Part shown: positions 15,281 to 21,714 of the stretch, piece by piece
Layout: each line of letters opens with the position of its first letter
Numbering within the stretch: position 1 is the first letter of the stretch
Assembly (NCBI RefSeq): GCF_002335525.1
Contig: NZ_BDUF01000043.1
Span: forward strand, 1 to 32,823
Direction: 5' to 3'
DNA length: 32,823 bases
From: Effusibacillus lacus
GTDB taxonomy: Bacteria > Bacillota > Bacilli > Tumebacillales > Effusibacillaceae
Notes under the pieces: generated by a model
Database searches by the model: none
What the model saw: the letters and a program-made list of their open reading frames with translations, nothing else
Told to the model about the DNA's origin: nothing
Position numbers and translations under genes: made by a program

Positions 15281-16564
15281 TCAGACTAAATATCTGAAAT
15301 ACACGTAAATGCTAGAAATGAGAATGGAAAGAATCATCAACGGGAAACCGACCCATAAGAATTTCAGGAAAGAAATGTGATGTCCTTCCTTTGCGGCCAG
15401 TCCGGCAACAATTACGTTGGCGCTTGCTCCAATCAGAGTGCCGTTTCCTCCCAGGCAAGCTCCCAACGCAAGACTCCACCACAAGGGATCCAGGTTGGTG
15501 ATGCCCATTTTGCCCATTTCCTGAATCATCGGGATCATGGTTGCAACAAACGGAATGTTATCGATGAATGCGGAGGCAATGGCACTCATCCATAAGATCA
15601 GCATGGCAGTTAAGGTCAAGTCGCCTTCCGTCAGATCAATGGCCTGCCTGGCAAGCTTCGCAATGACGCCTGTTTCCACAAGCCCGGAAACCAACACAAA
15701 CAAGCCGATGAAGAAAAAGATGGTTGTCCATTCCACCTTGGTCAACGCTTCTTCAAGATAGTGCTCACCTGTCAGGAGGAGCAGCAGAAATGCCCCCGCC
15801 AAAGCCACAGTGGCCGACTCGATATGGAGCAATTGGTGCAGGAAGAACCCTCCGATGGTCAATGCCAACACAAGCAAACATTTCTTCATCAGCTTCACAT
15901 CGGTGATTTCGTCCTTCTCATCCAAGTCGTTGATCAGAGCTTTCAGCTCGTCCGATGCCTGGATTTGTTTGCGGTACAACAAGGCCAGAATACCGACCGT
16001 CACAAACAGGATAAAGAAAGAGATTGCTGCCAGATTGTCAATGAACGCCATGAACGTCAATGTGTCCTTGTTGGCGCTGCCAATCATGATGTTAGGCGGG
16101 TCGCCGATGAGGGTTGCGGTTCCTCCAATGTTGGAAGCAAAAATCTGTGTGATCAGAAAAGGGATGGGCGTTACACGCAACTGCCGTGTAATACTGAATG
16201 TTACGGGCACCATCAGCAGAACGGTTGTCACATTGTCAAGAAAAGCAGAGGCAACTGCCGTAATTACACCCAGGAAAACAAGGATCCGGACCGGATCGCC
16301 CTTCGCTTTCTTGGCCGCCCAGATGGCAAGGAATTTAAACAGTCCTGTCTGGGCCGTTATCACAACGATAATCATCATTCCCGTCAGTAAGCCCAGTGTG
16401 CCAAAATCAACATGGCGAATTGCTGTCTCCTGATCCACGATCCCGAACAACACCATCGCGATGCCGCCAGCCATTGCAATGATTGTACGATGAATTTTTT
16501 CCGAAATGATAATTGCATAGGTTACCAAGAAAATGCCAATTGCTATGATTGCCTGTTGTTCCAT
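15281..16564 (-). CDS. ArsB/NhaD-type ion transporter, first tandem copy
   Basis: The 427-residue transporter has the same length, topology and motifs as the next gene (SAFLDNVTTVLLMVPV, GGTATLIGDPPNIMIG, SAFIDNIPFVATMIPM, GGNGTLIGASANVIVAG). By eye most residues are identical, with differences concentrated in the hydrophilic loop around 200-240. This is a tandem duplication retained as two full-length genes. GGGGGAG lies four bases before ATG. It is the first gene of a three-gene minus-strand operon. The start region is divergent from the Fur-box gene at 16702. Confidence 0.87.
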   Translation of the reverse strand: MEQQAIIAIGIFLVTYAIIISEKIHRTIIAMAGGIAMVLFGIVDQETAIRHVDFGTLGLLTGMMIIVVITAQTGLFKFLAIWAAKKAKGDPVRILVFLGVITAVASAFLDNVTTVLLMVPVTFSITRQLRVTPIPFLITQIFASNIGGTATLIGDPPNIMIGSANKDTLTFMAFIDNLAAISFFILFVTVGILALLYRKQIQASDELKALINDLDEKDEITDVKLMKKCLLVLALTIGGFFLHQLLHIESATVALAGAFLLLLLTGEHYLEEALTKVEWTTIFFFIGLFVLVSGLVETGVIAKLARQAIDLTEGDLTLTAMLILWMSAIASAFIDNIPFVATMIPMIQEMGKMGITNLDPLWWSLALGACLGGNGTLIGASANVIVAGLAAKEGHHISFLKFLWVGFPLMILSILISSIYVYFRYLV

Positions 16565-16635
16565 CGGTCTCCCCCTGGCAAGTGCTTTAGTTAATTTATT
16601 CTATAATGTGTACAAAAAAGCCTTTTTGTCCAGAC

Positions 16636-16664
16636 TTTACAGAGAAGAAAATTACAAATATAAT
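16636..16664 (+). promoter_or_regulatory. Promoter of the 16702 gene
   Basis: TTTACA (16636-16641) and a perfect TATAAT (16659-16664) are spaced by 17 bases. The expected transcription start lies inside the Fur-like box that follows. Confidence 0.75.
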
Positions 16665-16666
16665 AT

Positions 16667-16685
16667 GAAAACGATAATCACTATC
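16667..16685 (+). promoter_or_regulatory. Fur-like operator
   Basis: GAAAACGATAATCACTATC matches the 19-bp Fur consensus GATAATGATAATCATTATC at 16 positions. It also contains the 7-1-7 form CGATAAT-C-ACTATCA. It lies just downstream of a strong -10 box and would block transcription when occupied. It could serve Fur or a close relative (Zur, PerR); base matches favour Fur. Confidence 0.65.
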
Positions 16686-16701
16686 AATTGAAGGTGGACA
16701 T

Positions 16702-17103
16702 ATGCTGGTCGACAAGCGCATTGAGAAAATGGTGGAGCAATATTTGATTCCACCCGGTGCAAAAGGTAAAATCACTGCATTGCCGTCATTTGGCAGCTTT
16801 ACTGCGGAAAACTGCCTGAATTACGTTCTGTCCAAATGGCCGTTTTCCGAATGCATTGTCTGCCAAGTCATGCGCGGGATTTCGGGGGAGGTCTGGATGA
16901 GTGCGCAGACATTCGCCAAAGTGGGGACCTCTTTTCGCCCGGTGGTACTGATTGAATCGGTGGAAGACTGTTCGACCATGTCCCAAAACGATCTGATTCA
17001 CATGATCAGCGCGGTGGTGGAAGAGATTGAAACCGAACTGGAGTCTCTTCGCCAGGAAGGAGTCATATTGGCTGCCTGCGAAGATCTGCTAACCAATAAT
17101 TGA
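16702..17103 (+). CDS. Unknown protein under a Fur-like operator
   Basis: I do not recognise this 133-residue protein. It has no signal peptide or membrane segment. It contains four cysteines (AENC, ECIVC, DC, AAC) spread along the chain, and a C-terminal helix rich in glutamate (SAVVEEIETELESLRQEG). The start ATG at 16702 follows GAAGGTGG. Promoter and operator placement suggest that it is expressed when iron, or another metal sensed by a Fur-family protein, is scarce. It precedes rpsD by only 19 bases, with no terminator, so rpsD could receive read-through from this promoter. Confidence 0.7.
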   Translation: MLVDKRIEKMVEQYLIPPGAKGKITALPSFGSFTAENCLNYVLSKWPFSECIVCQVMRGISGEVWMSAQTFAKVGTSFRPVVLIESVEDCSTMSQNDLIHMISAVVEEIETELESLRQEGVILAACEDLLTNN

Positions 17104-17122
17104 GAGGAGTTTTGAATTTCTT

Positions 17123-17728
17123 ATGGCTAGACGAACAGGACCCAAACACAAACTGTGCAGGCAAGTGGGGTATGCTTTATGTGGATTGCCCAAGTGTCCG
17201 GCGCATAAACGCCCCTATCCGCCCGGACAACATGGCCCCGGAAAGCGCACCAAGCGAAGCGAATACGGAATCCAATTGCTCGAAAAACAGAAACTTCGCT
17301 ATGTCTATGGGGTACAGGAAAAACAGTTCCGCCGCTACTATGAGGAAGCGGCCCGTCGCAAAGGGATTACCGGCGCCAATCTGTTTGAGTTGCTGGAATC
17401 CCGTTTGGACAACATTGTTTACCGACTGGGATTTGCACGGACTTTGGACGGGGCTCGCCAGCTCGTATCCCACGGGCATGTCACTGTGAACGGAAGAAGG
17501 GTCAACATTGCTTCCTATCAGGTTCAAGTCGGTGACTCCATCGGTCTTACGGAAAAAGGTCGTGAAATGGCCCCGGTGAAGGAGAGTCTGGAAAACCGTC
17601 CGATTTTGCCGCCCTACCTGTCCTTTGATGAAGCATCCATGACGGGAGTGTTGACCCGGAAACCGGAACGCACGGAAATTCCGGTGGATGTGAATGAAAC
17701 ACTGATCGTGGAATTCTATTCAAGGTAA
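17123..17728 (+). CDS. rpsD: 30S ribosomal protein S4
   Basis: The 201-residue primary rRNA-binding protein of the small subunit has the usual family length. Recognisable segments are PPGQHGPGKRTKRSEYGIQLLEKQKLRYVYGV, the S4 domain around LDNIVYRLGFARTLDGARQLVSHGHVTVNGR, and the C-terminal LIVEFYSR. The N-terminus has C12, C20 and C25 plus H28, reminiscent of zinc-binding S4 forms but with altered spacing. A gene of this kind is often autoregulated; its leader is short here, because the previous gene ends 19 bases upstream. GAGAGGAG lies rather far (about 13 bases) from ATG. Confidence 0.95.
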   Translation: MARRTGPKHKLCRQVGYALCGLPKCPAHKRPYPPGQHGPGKRTKRSEYGIQLLEKQKLRYVYGVQEKQFRRYYEEAARRKGITGANLFELLESRLDNIVYRLGFARTLDGARQLVSHGHVTVNGRRVNIASYQVQVGDSIGLTEKGREMAPVKESLENRPILPPYLSFDEASMTGVLTRKPERTEIPVDVNETLIVEFYSR

Positions 17729-17732
17729 AACA

Positions 17733-17763
17733 AAAGCCTTGGTGCCGGTGCGCCAAGGCTTTC
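17733..17763 (+). terminator. Terminator of rpsD
   Basis: AAAGCCTTGG pairs perfectly with CCAAGGCTTT around TGCCGGTGCG, six bases after the rpsD stop codon. The U-tail is short (TTTCTGT). On the opposite strand TTTTGTTTT follows, so it can also end the convergent gene. Confidence 0.8.
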
Positions 17764-17792
17764 TGTCATAATGTCTTTAAAATAATGTGCTT

Positions 17793-18248
17793 CTACGCTC
17801 CCACCACCGACAGAATTGGTTTTTCCTGCAGGGTGGCATAAAGCTCTTGAACCGAATTTACGCCGATGTCCTCCAGCAGGCAGCGGAGTTCTTTTTCATA
17901 GGAGGAACGTGCCGCTCCCTGGCTGATTTCAAGCAATCTAAGCGCCCGTGTCCGTTTCTGTTCCCGAGCCCATTGTTGATAAACAAGGTTTTGAACGTTG
18001 CCGATCGTCTTGTGCTCCGGGTTTACAAGAACACTTACTTGATCCACATGGGCCACCCGGACCGTACCCTGCTCATCCATAAACCCCAACGAATAAAAAC
18101 GGTTGCCTGTATATTCCACACGCATTATGACCGCGTTCCTGAATTTTTCTCCATTTGCCAACTCGATCGAAGCCGCCTCAATGCAGCCGCCGATTTCTTT
18201 GGTTTTTTCAAGGCCGGTATACAGATCCATCCATCCAAAAAGATTCAT
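17793..18248 (-). CDS. Unknown protein divergent from the encapsulin operon
   Basis: The 151-residue soluble protein matches no family I know. The N-terminal half reads as beta strands (IEAASIELANGEKFRNAVIMRVEYTG), perhaps a small barrel. The C-terminal half is helical with a basic stretch (QQWAREQKRTRALRLLEISQ) and ends in a helical-hairpin-like LLEDIGVNSVQELYATL. ATG at 18246-18248 follows GGGTGGG. It shares the 123-base promoter region, including a Fur-like box, with the encapsulin cargo gene transcribed the other way, so co-regulation is possible. Confidence 0.65.
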   Translation of the reverse strand: MNLFGWMDLYTGLEKTKEIGGCIEAASIELANGEKFRNAVIMRVEYTGNRFYSLGFMDEQGTVRVAHVDQVSVLVNPEHKTIGNVQNLVYQQWAREQKRTRALRLLEISQGAARSSYEKELRCLLEDIGVNSVQELYATLQEKPILSVVGA

Positions 18249-18262
18249 ATGGTTCCCACCCT

Positions 18263-18281
18263 GTTAATGAGAATCGGTTTC
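18263..18281. promoter_or_regulatory. Fur-like operator in front of the encapsulin operon
   Basis: GTTAATGAGAATCGGTTTC matches the 19-bp Fur consensus at 14 positions, including the central AATGA-AATC. It lies just upstream of the cargo promoter and 15 bases before the divergent gene. It is weaker than the site at 16667, but the location fits iron control of an iron-storage compartment. Confidence 0.45.
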
Positions 18282-18288
18282 AATTGCA

Positions 18289-18318
18289 TTGTAACAAAAA
18301 ACCGGACGTTTGTATATT
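18289..18318 (+). promoter_or_regulatory. Promoter of the encapsulin operon
   Basis: TTGTAA (18289-18294) and TATATT (18313-18318) are spaced by 18 bases, with TG directly before the -10 box. It lies 53 bases before the likely GTG start of the cargo gene. Confidence 0.55.
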
Positions 18319-18371
18319 GGCGGAAAGGATTGGCAATTCTGCTAGGTAGTATGTTCGAAAGGGGGATTATT

Positions 18372-18707
18372 GTGGAGAGAGTCGAGCAACTGATAAGATT
18401 GGCGGAAGGCCAAAAACAAAGCATGGCTCACTTTGTGGAGCATATGTCCGTAATACTGAACAATGTGGAAGATAATCTGACCAGGGAATTGCTTTCCCAT
18501 TTGATTGAGGAAGAGCATGAGCGGGCACTGGCTGTGGATGAATTGATTCAAAGCCTGAGAGGACTGCCTCTGACCGGAGTCGATTCTGTGCCTCAGGGGG
18601 AACTTGGAGGTCTTGAAGCTAATGCTAATGGGGGCGGAGTGAATACACCTGTCGGGATTACGGGTTCCAGACGCCCCCTTAGCGTGGGCAGTCTGGTCAT
18701 ATATTAG
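18372..18707 (+). CDS. Encapsulin cargo protein, ferritin-like (EncFtn-like)
   Basis: The 111-residue protein has two helices followed by a glycine-rich linker (about 76-98) and a C-terminal tail RRPLSVGSLVIY. The tail fits the known encapsulin targeting peptide pattern (L-S/T-V-G-S-L). The helical part has an E46-E-E-H49 motif plus E23, H20 and H24, similar to the two-helix encapsulated ferritins, which dimerise to build a ferroxidase site. GTG at 18372 is chosen because AAGGGGG lies six bases upstream; ATG at 18351 has no good site. The shell gene follows 17 bases later. Its likely job is iron oxidation inside the compartment, though residue spacing differs from characterised EncFtn, so the subfamily is uncertain. 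Confidence 0.8.
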   Translation: MERVEQLIRLAEGQKQSMAHFVEHMSVILNNVEDNLTRELLSHLIEEEHERALAVDELIQSLRGLPLTGVDSVPQGELGGLEANANGGGVNTPVGITGSRRPLSVGSLVIY

Positions 18708-18724
18708 GGAATGGAGGGATATTT

Positions 18725-19570
18725 GTGACCTTACTGAGAGCTTTTGATTCGGACATTCCGCTTCGCGGCGATGAGATGGAGCGACTGCATGCCGTCATTG
18801 TGGAGGTTGGCAGACGTCAATTGATCGGCAGAAGAATTCTTGAAATATACGGACCTTTGGGAGCGGGAATTCAAGGCGTTCCCTCGGACCGTTTTCAAGA
18901 TGTGGAATTGGCGGCAGTGGACCAGTTGGGAGAAGAAGAGGGGGACGCCTTTGGAACGGGGCGTCGGGTGCAATTGACAATCCCCATTTTGTATAAAGAT
19001 TTTATCATCCATTGGCGAGACGTCGAACTTGCCAGGCAACTGGGAACCGAAATTGACTTCAGTGCTGCTGCAGGTGCTTCGTCGGTGGTTGCCACGAAAG
19101 AAGACGATCTGATATTCAACGGGAATTCCGAGTTCGGTATTGAGGGGTTGACGAATGCAACAGGCAGACTGACTCACATGATCGAGGATTGGACCGAGTC
19201 TGGGCGTTCTTACACCGATGTGGTTCAAATGACCACCAAATTGATTGAAAACGGGCAGTTTGGGCCTTTTGCCATGGTAACCCATCCTGCGCTGTATGCA
19301 AAGATGCTGCGGGTACACCAAGGAACCAACGTTTTGGAGATTGAACACATTCGGGAGCTTGTAACGGCCGGAGTCTACCAGTCCCCTGTCTTGAAAGAGA
19401 ACACAGGTGTGATCGTTTCTGTGGGCAGGCAAAATTTTGATTTGGCGGTGGCCGAGGATCTGTCCGTCGCTTATTTGGGTGCCGAGCGAATGAACTTCCC
19501 GTTCCGGGTATATGAATGTTTGGTGCCGCGGATCAAGCGTCCAGCCGCAATCTGTTCTTTCTCCGCCTAA
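18725..19570 (+). CDS. Encapsulin nanocompartment shell protein
   Basis: The 281-residue family 1 encapsulin (linocin/HK97-fold) self-assembles into a protein shell. Recognisable segments are the N-terminal helix region VEVGRRQLIGRRILEIYGPLGAGIQ and the E-loop region with RRVQLTIPILYKDFIIHWRDVELAR. The core includes DDLIFNGNSEFGIEGLTNA, and the end has DLAVAEDLSVAYLGAE followed by FRVYECLVPRI. GTG at 18725 has GGAGGG six bases upstream. The gene directly upstream encodes a protein with a targeting peptide, so the shell and its cargo form an operon. Both selenoprotein genes lie just downstream but have no targeting tail. Confidence 0.93.
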   Translation: MTLLRAFDSDIPLRGDEMERLHAVIVEVGRRQLIGRRILEIYGPLGAGIQGVPSDRFQDVELAAVDQLGEEEGDAFGTGRRVQLTIPILYKDFIIHWRDVELARQLGTEIDFSAAAGASSVVATKEDDLIFNGNSEFGIEGLTNATGRLTHMIEDWTESGRSYTDVVQMTTKLIENGQFGPFAMVTHPALYAKMLRVHQGTNVLEIEHIRELVTAGVYQSPVLKENTGVIVSVGRQNFDLAVAEDLSVAYLGAERMNFPFRVYECLVPRIKRPAAICSFSA

Positions 19571-19604
19571 TTTTGAATAATTTTTAACAAAAAAAAGTTC
19601 CATA

Positions 19605-19633
19605 TTGAGGATTTTCCTTAATTGGTATACAAT
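19605..19633 (+). promoter_or_regulatory. Promoter of the selenoprotein peroxiredoxin gene
   Basis: TTGAGG (19605-19610) and TACAAT (19628-19633) have 17 bases between them, about 50 bases before the peroxiredoxin ATG. The gene can thus be transcribed separately from the encapsulin operon. Confidence 0.6.
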
Positions 19634-19638
19634 AACAC

Positions 19639-19653
19639 TTGGGGTAAACCCAA
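19639..19653. repeat. Inverted repeat in the peroxiredoxin leader
   Basis: TTGGG-GTAAA-CCCAA lies immediately after the promoter, where a repressor would bind. No known operator is matched. Confidence 0.35.
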
Positions 19654-19682
19654 AAGTACATATTTCAAGAGGAGGGAATTAA

Positions 19683-20189
19683 ATGCCAAAAGGTGCCACT
19701 GAAACAAAAACCTTGAAAGTCGGCGACAAGGCTCCCGATTTTGAGCTTAAAGCCCATGGCAACCGAACCGTCAAGCTGTCTGACTACCTTGGCAAGAAAA
19801 ACGTATTTATCGCGTTCTACCCTCTCGACTGGACACCGGTCTGAGGCGCTCAGATGCCTTCTTACGAGGACGATCTGTCCCGTTTTGAAGAGCATGATAC
19901 CCAAGTTTTGGGTATTAGCGTAGACAGCATTCCGAGCCATGAAGCATGGCAGAAATCCATTGGCGGTATTTCCTATCCGCTTTGTTCCGACTTCTATCCG
20001 CATGGGGAAGTGTCGAAGGCATTCGGCGTTCTTCGCGAAAATCCGAATGAGCCGGCATACGGTGCTTCGGAGCGCGCATTGTTTATTATCGACAAAGAGG
20101 GCATTGTTCGTTTTATCGATGTGCATCCGATTGCTGAGCAGCCGGACAATGAAGAACTCTTTGACATTCTGCGCAAACTCAACAGCTAA
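19683..20189 (+). CDS. prxU: Selenocysteine-containing peroxiredoxin
   Basis: The 168-residue AhpC/TSA-fold peroxiredoxin reduces peroxides. The frame is interrupted only by TGA at 19842-19844, residue 54. The context is P47-LDW-T51-PV-U54, where every homologue has the peroxidatic cysteine (PxxxTxxC), so UGA encodes selenocysteine at the active site. The chain continues in the same frame with [25 protein letters not shown] and [16 protein letters not shown]. The only cysteine is at YPLC, so an external thiol reductant is expected. GAGGAGGG lies six bases before ATG. It has its own promoter, 112 bases after the encapsulin gene. PrxU-type selenoproteins are known from anaerobic Firmicutes. It is not a pseudogene: conservation continues past the UGA and selC is present. 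Confidence 0.93.
19851..19877 (+). promoter_or_regulatory. Candidate SECIS element of the peroxiredoxin gene
   Basis: CAGAT pairs with ATCTG, and inside it CCTT pairs with GAGG around CTTAC. The loop is about 17-21 bases after UGA, within the range of bacterial SECIS hairpins. Internal unpaired bases (G, ACG) make it less regular than the element at 20720. Confidence 0.45.
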
Positions 20190-20226
20190 TACGGCGAGTT
20201 TTAGTTTGACAAATAGAGCATCCTAA

Positions 20227-20270
20227 GGAGGGCATATGCAGAATAAAGCATATGCTCCTTTTTCTAAGGA
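20227..20270 (+). terminator. Hairpin terminator between the two selenoprotein genes
   Basis: GGAG-GG-CATATGC pairs with GCATATG-CTCC around AGAATAAA and is followed by TTTTTCT. An ATG inside it (20236) has an upstream AAGGAGGG, but the coding frame it opens is just the hairpin. It should limit read-through from the peroxiredoxin to the next gene. Confidence 0.65.
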
Positions 20271-20280
20271 GGGAACGCTG

Positions 20281-20973
20281 ATGGAGATGTCACGGAAAGC
20301 GATTCCGTACACGCCGAATCCGATGGCTTTGAAAGACATGACGATTATGATTGTGTCAACTGCAGGAGCTCATTTAAAGGAGCAGAATCCTTTCGATACG
20401 GCGGGAGATGCTACGTACCGTGTGATTCCGGGGGATGTTCAAGCCGGGGACATGACGGTTACCCATGGGGCTCCCAAGGAACACTACAACACGGATGAAC
20501 CGAAGAAAGACATCAACTGTATTTTTCCCATTGACCGTTTACGGGAATTGGCCACCGAAGGGTTTATCAAAGGACTGGCTGAGAAGCACATCTCGATGAT
20601 GGGATACGCGATGCGATTGAACCAGATCAATCAGGAGACGGCACCCGCCATCGCAAAGGAAGTGACCAAATCGCAAGCGGATGCAGTGATTCTGACGGCG
20701 GGTTGACCGCTTTGTCATCGCACCGTGGTCACGGTGCAGCGTGCGATTGAATCACAAGGAATTCCCACCGTCCTGATTACGCTGGATACGGAGCAATCGG
20801 GGCTCATGCGGCCACCTCGGGCCATTCATCCCGAGGGATTCGAATTCGGCCATTCAACGGGAAAGCCGTTTGACAAAGAAACTCAGACTGCTGTCGTAAG
20901 GGCCGCTCTTGAACAGTTGGAAGTCAAGCAAGAGCCTGGACAAATTCATAGCAAGCGGTTTCCCGGGTATTAA
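20281..20973 (+). CDS. GrdB-family selenoprotein with UxxC motif
   Basis: The 230-residue protein of the glycine/sarcosine/betaine reductase selenoprotein B family has an in-frame TGA at 20704-20706 (residue 142). The context is ILTAG-U142-PL-C145-HRT, a redox-type UxxC motif. The frame resumes with VVTVQRAIESQGIPTVLITLD and ends at RFPGY. Earlier family segments include TPNPMALKDMTIMIVSTAG and INCIFPIDRLRELATEG. It is much shorter than true GrdB (about 435 residues) and no GrdA, GrdC or GrdD is nearby, so it is not classical glycine reductase. ATG 20281 has AAGGAGGG seven bases upstream. The function of these short members is not established; a thiol/selenol oxidoreductase is likely. Confidence 0.9.
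20720..20737 (+). promoter_or_regulatory. SECIS element of the GrdB-family gene
   Basis: GCACCGT (20720-20726) and ACGGTGC (20731-20737) form a perfect 7-bp stem with loop GGTC, starting 14 bases after UGA. The loop bases recall the GGUC of the E. coli fdhF SECIS, which SelB recognises. Position and loop strongly support selenocysteine insertion. Confidence 0.8.
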
Positions 20974-20987
20974 GAAATAAGGGAATC

Positions 20988-21007
20988 AGGGCGCATACGA
21001 GCGCCCT
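20988..21007. terminator. Bidirectional terminator between the GrdB-family gene and dctR
   Basis: AGGGCGC pairs perfectly with GCGCCCT around ATACGA, followed by ATTTCTTG on the plus strand. It overlaps the last codon of dctR by two bases. Confidence 0.6.
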
Positions 21008-21686
21008 ATTTCTTGTAACGATTCACAGGACGACCGATCGAGCCGTATTGAACTTCAAGCTGGATATGTCCTTTTTTTTGCAAATACTCCAAATACCGGC
21101 GGGCGGTAACACGCGCCAGTCCCGTCCCCGCAGCCACGTCTTCGGCAGACATCGGCTCGGTTTGTTCGGCCAGGAAAGACAGAATTTGCTGTAAGGTACG
21201 GTCGTTAAGTCCTTTCGGCAAATCGTTGCCGCCAGTTTGAGTGCTGTCGTGAACACGAATGCCCGTTATCACGTCCATATCTCTTTGTTCAATCTGTTGT
21301 TCCCGGAATTTTTTCCGCATGAAACGGTATTGGTCAAGCGCCGTGCGAATTCTTTCGAACCGAAACGGTTTAAAGATATAATCCACGGCTCCAAAACGCA
21401 GGATTTGTTGAATATGGCCGGGATCCCGATTAGCCGTTACGAAGATTACATCAACCGGCAGATCCGAATTCCTTATGTCTTTTAAGAGAGAGAGACCGTC
21501 CATGTCGGGCAAAAAATAATCCAACAGCACGAGGTCCGGCTTTGTTTGGTTTATCACTTTCCACGCTTCCGAACCGTTGAAAGCCTTGCCGATTATCTTA
21601 TAACCGCTGATGCGGGATACAAATTCCGAATTGACTTCCATGACCATCGGATCGTCTTCGACGATGACCAATCGAACCGGTTCCAT
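21006..21686 (-). CDS. dctR: Response regulator of the CitB/DctR family
   Basis: The 226-residue regulator has a receiver domain (about 1-120) with acidic residues E10, D11, D12, the phospho-acceptor D56 in LVLLDYFLP, and K in FKPFRF. The C-terminal DNA-binding domain has the winged-helix pattern AEDVAAGTGLARVTARRYLEYLQKKG typical of CitB/MalR/DctR regulators. ATG 21684-21686 is chosen because AAGGAGGG lies seven bases upstream; the open frame is longer. It follows dctS by 28 bases. It probably activates the divergent dctP gene in response to C4-dicarboxylates. Confidence 0.88.
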   Translation of the reverse strand: MEPVRLVIVEDDPMVMEVNSEFVSRISGYKIIGKAFNGSEAWKVINQTKPDLVLLDYFLPDMDGLSLLKDIRNSDLPVDVIFVTANRDPGHIQQILRFGAVDYIFKPFRFERIRTALDQYRFMRKKFREQQIEQRDMDVITGIRVHDSTQTGGNDLPKGLNDRTLQQILSFLAEQTEPMSAEDVAAGTGLARVTARRYLEYLQKKGHIQLEVQYGSIGRPVNRYKK

Positions 21687-21714
21687 TTGATTGCCCTCCT
21701 TAAGCCTCATTGCA

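Noticed and set aside
15761-16433. Two plus-strand frames of about 208 codons opposite the first permease
   Set aside because: Both are antisense to a clear transporter and have compositions unlike real proteins.
18731-19603. 290-codon minus-strand frame opposite the encapsulin gene
   Set aside because: It is the complement of an unambiguous encapsulin sequence and has no ribosome binding site or family similarity.
19842-19844. TGA in the peroxiredoxin as a nonsense mutation (pseudogene)
   Set aside because: It sits at the catalytic cysteine codon, the frame and family similarity continue after it, and a tRNA-Sec gene is present in the window.
20236-20280. ATG at 20236 as the start of the GrdB-like protein
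   Set aside because: It has a ribosome binding site, but the 15 added codons are the arms of a terminator hairpin; ATG 20281 has an equally good site and gives the family N-terminus.
20704-20724. GrdB-like gene split into two separate short genes at TGA
   Set aside because: Both halves are in the same frame, the UxxC context and the SECIS hairpin fit selenocysteine, and the second half has no ribosome binding site.
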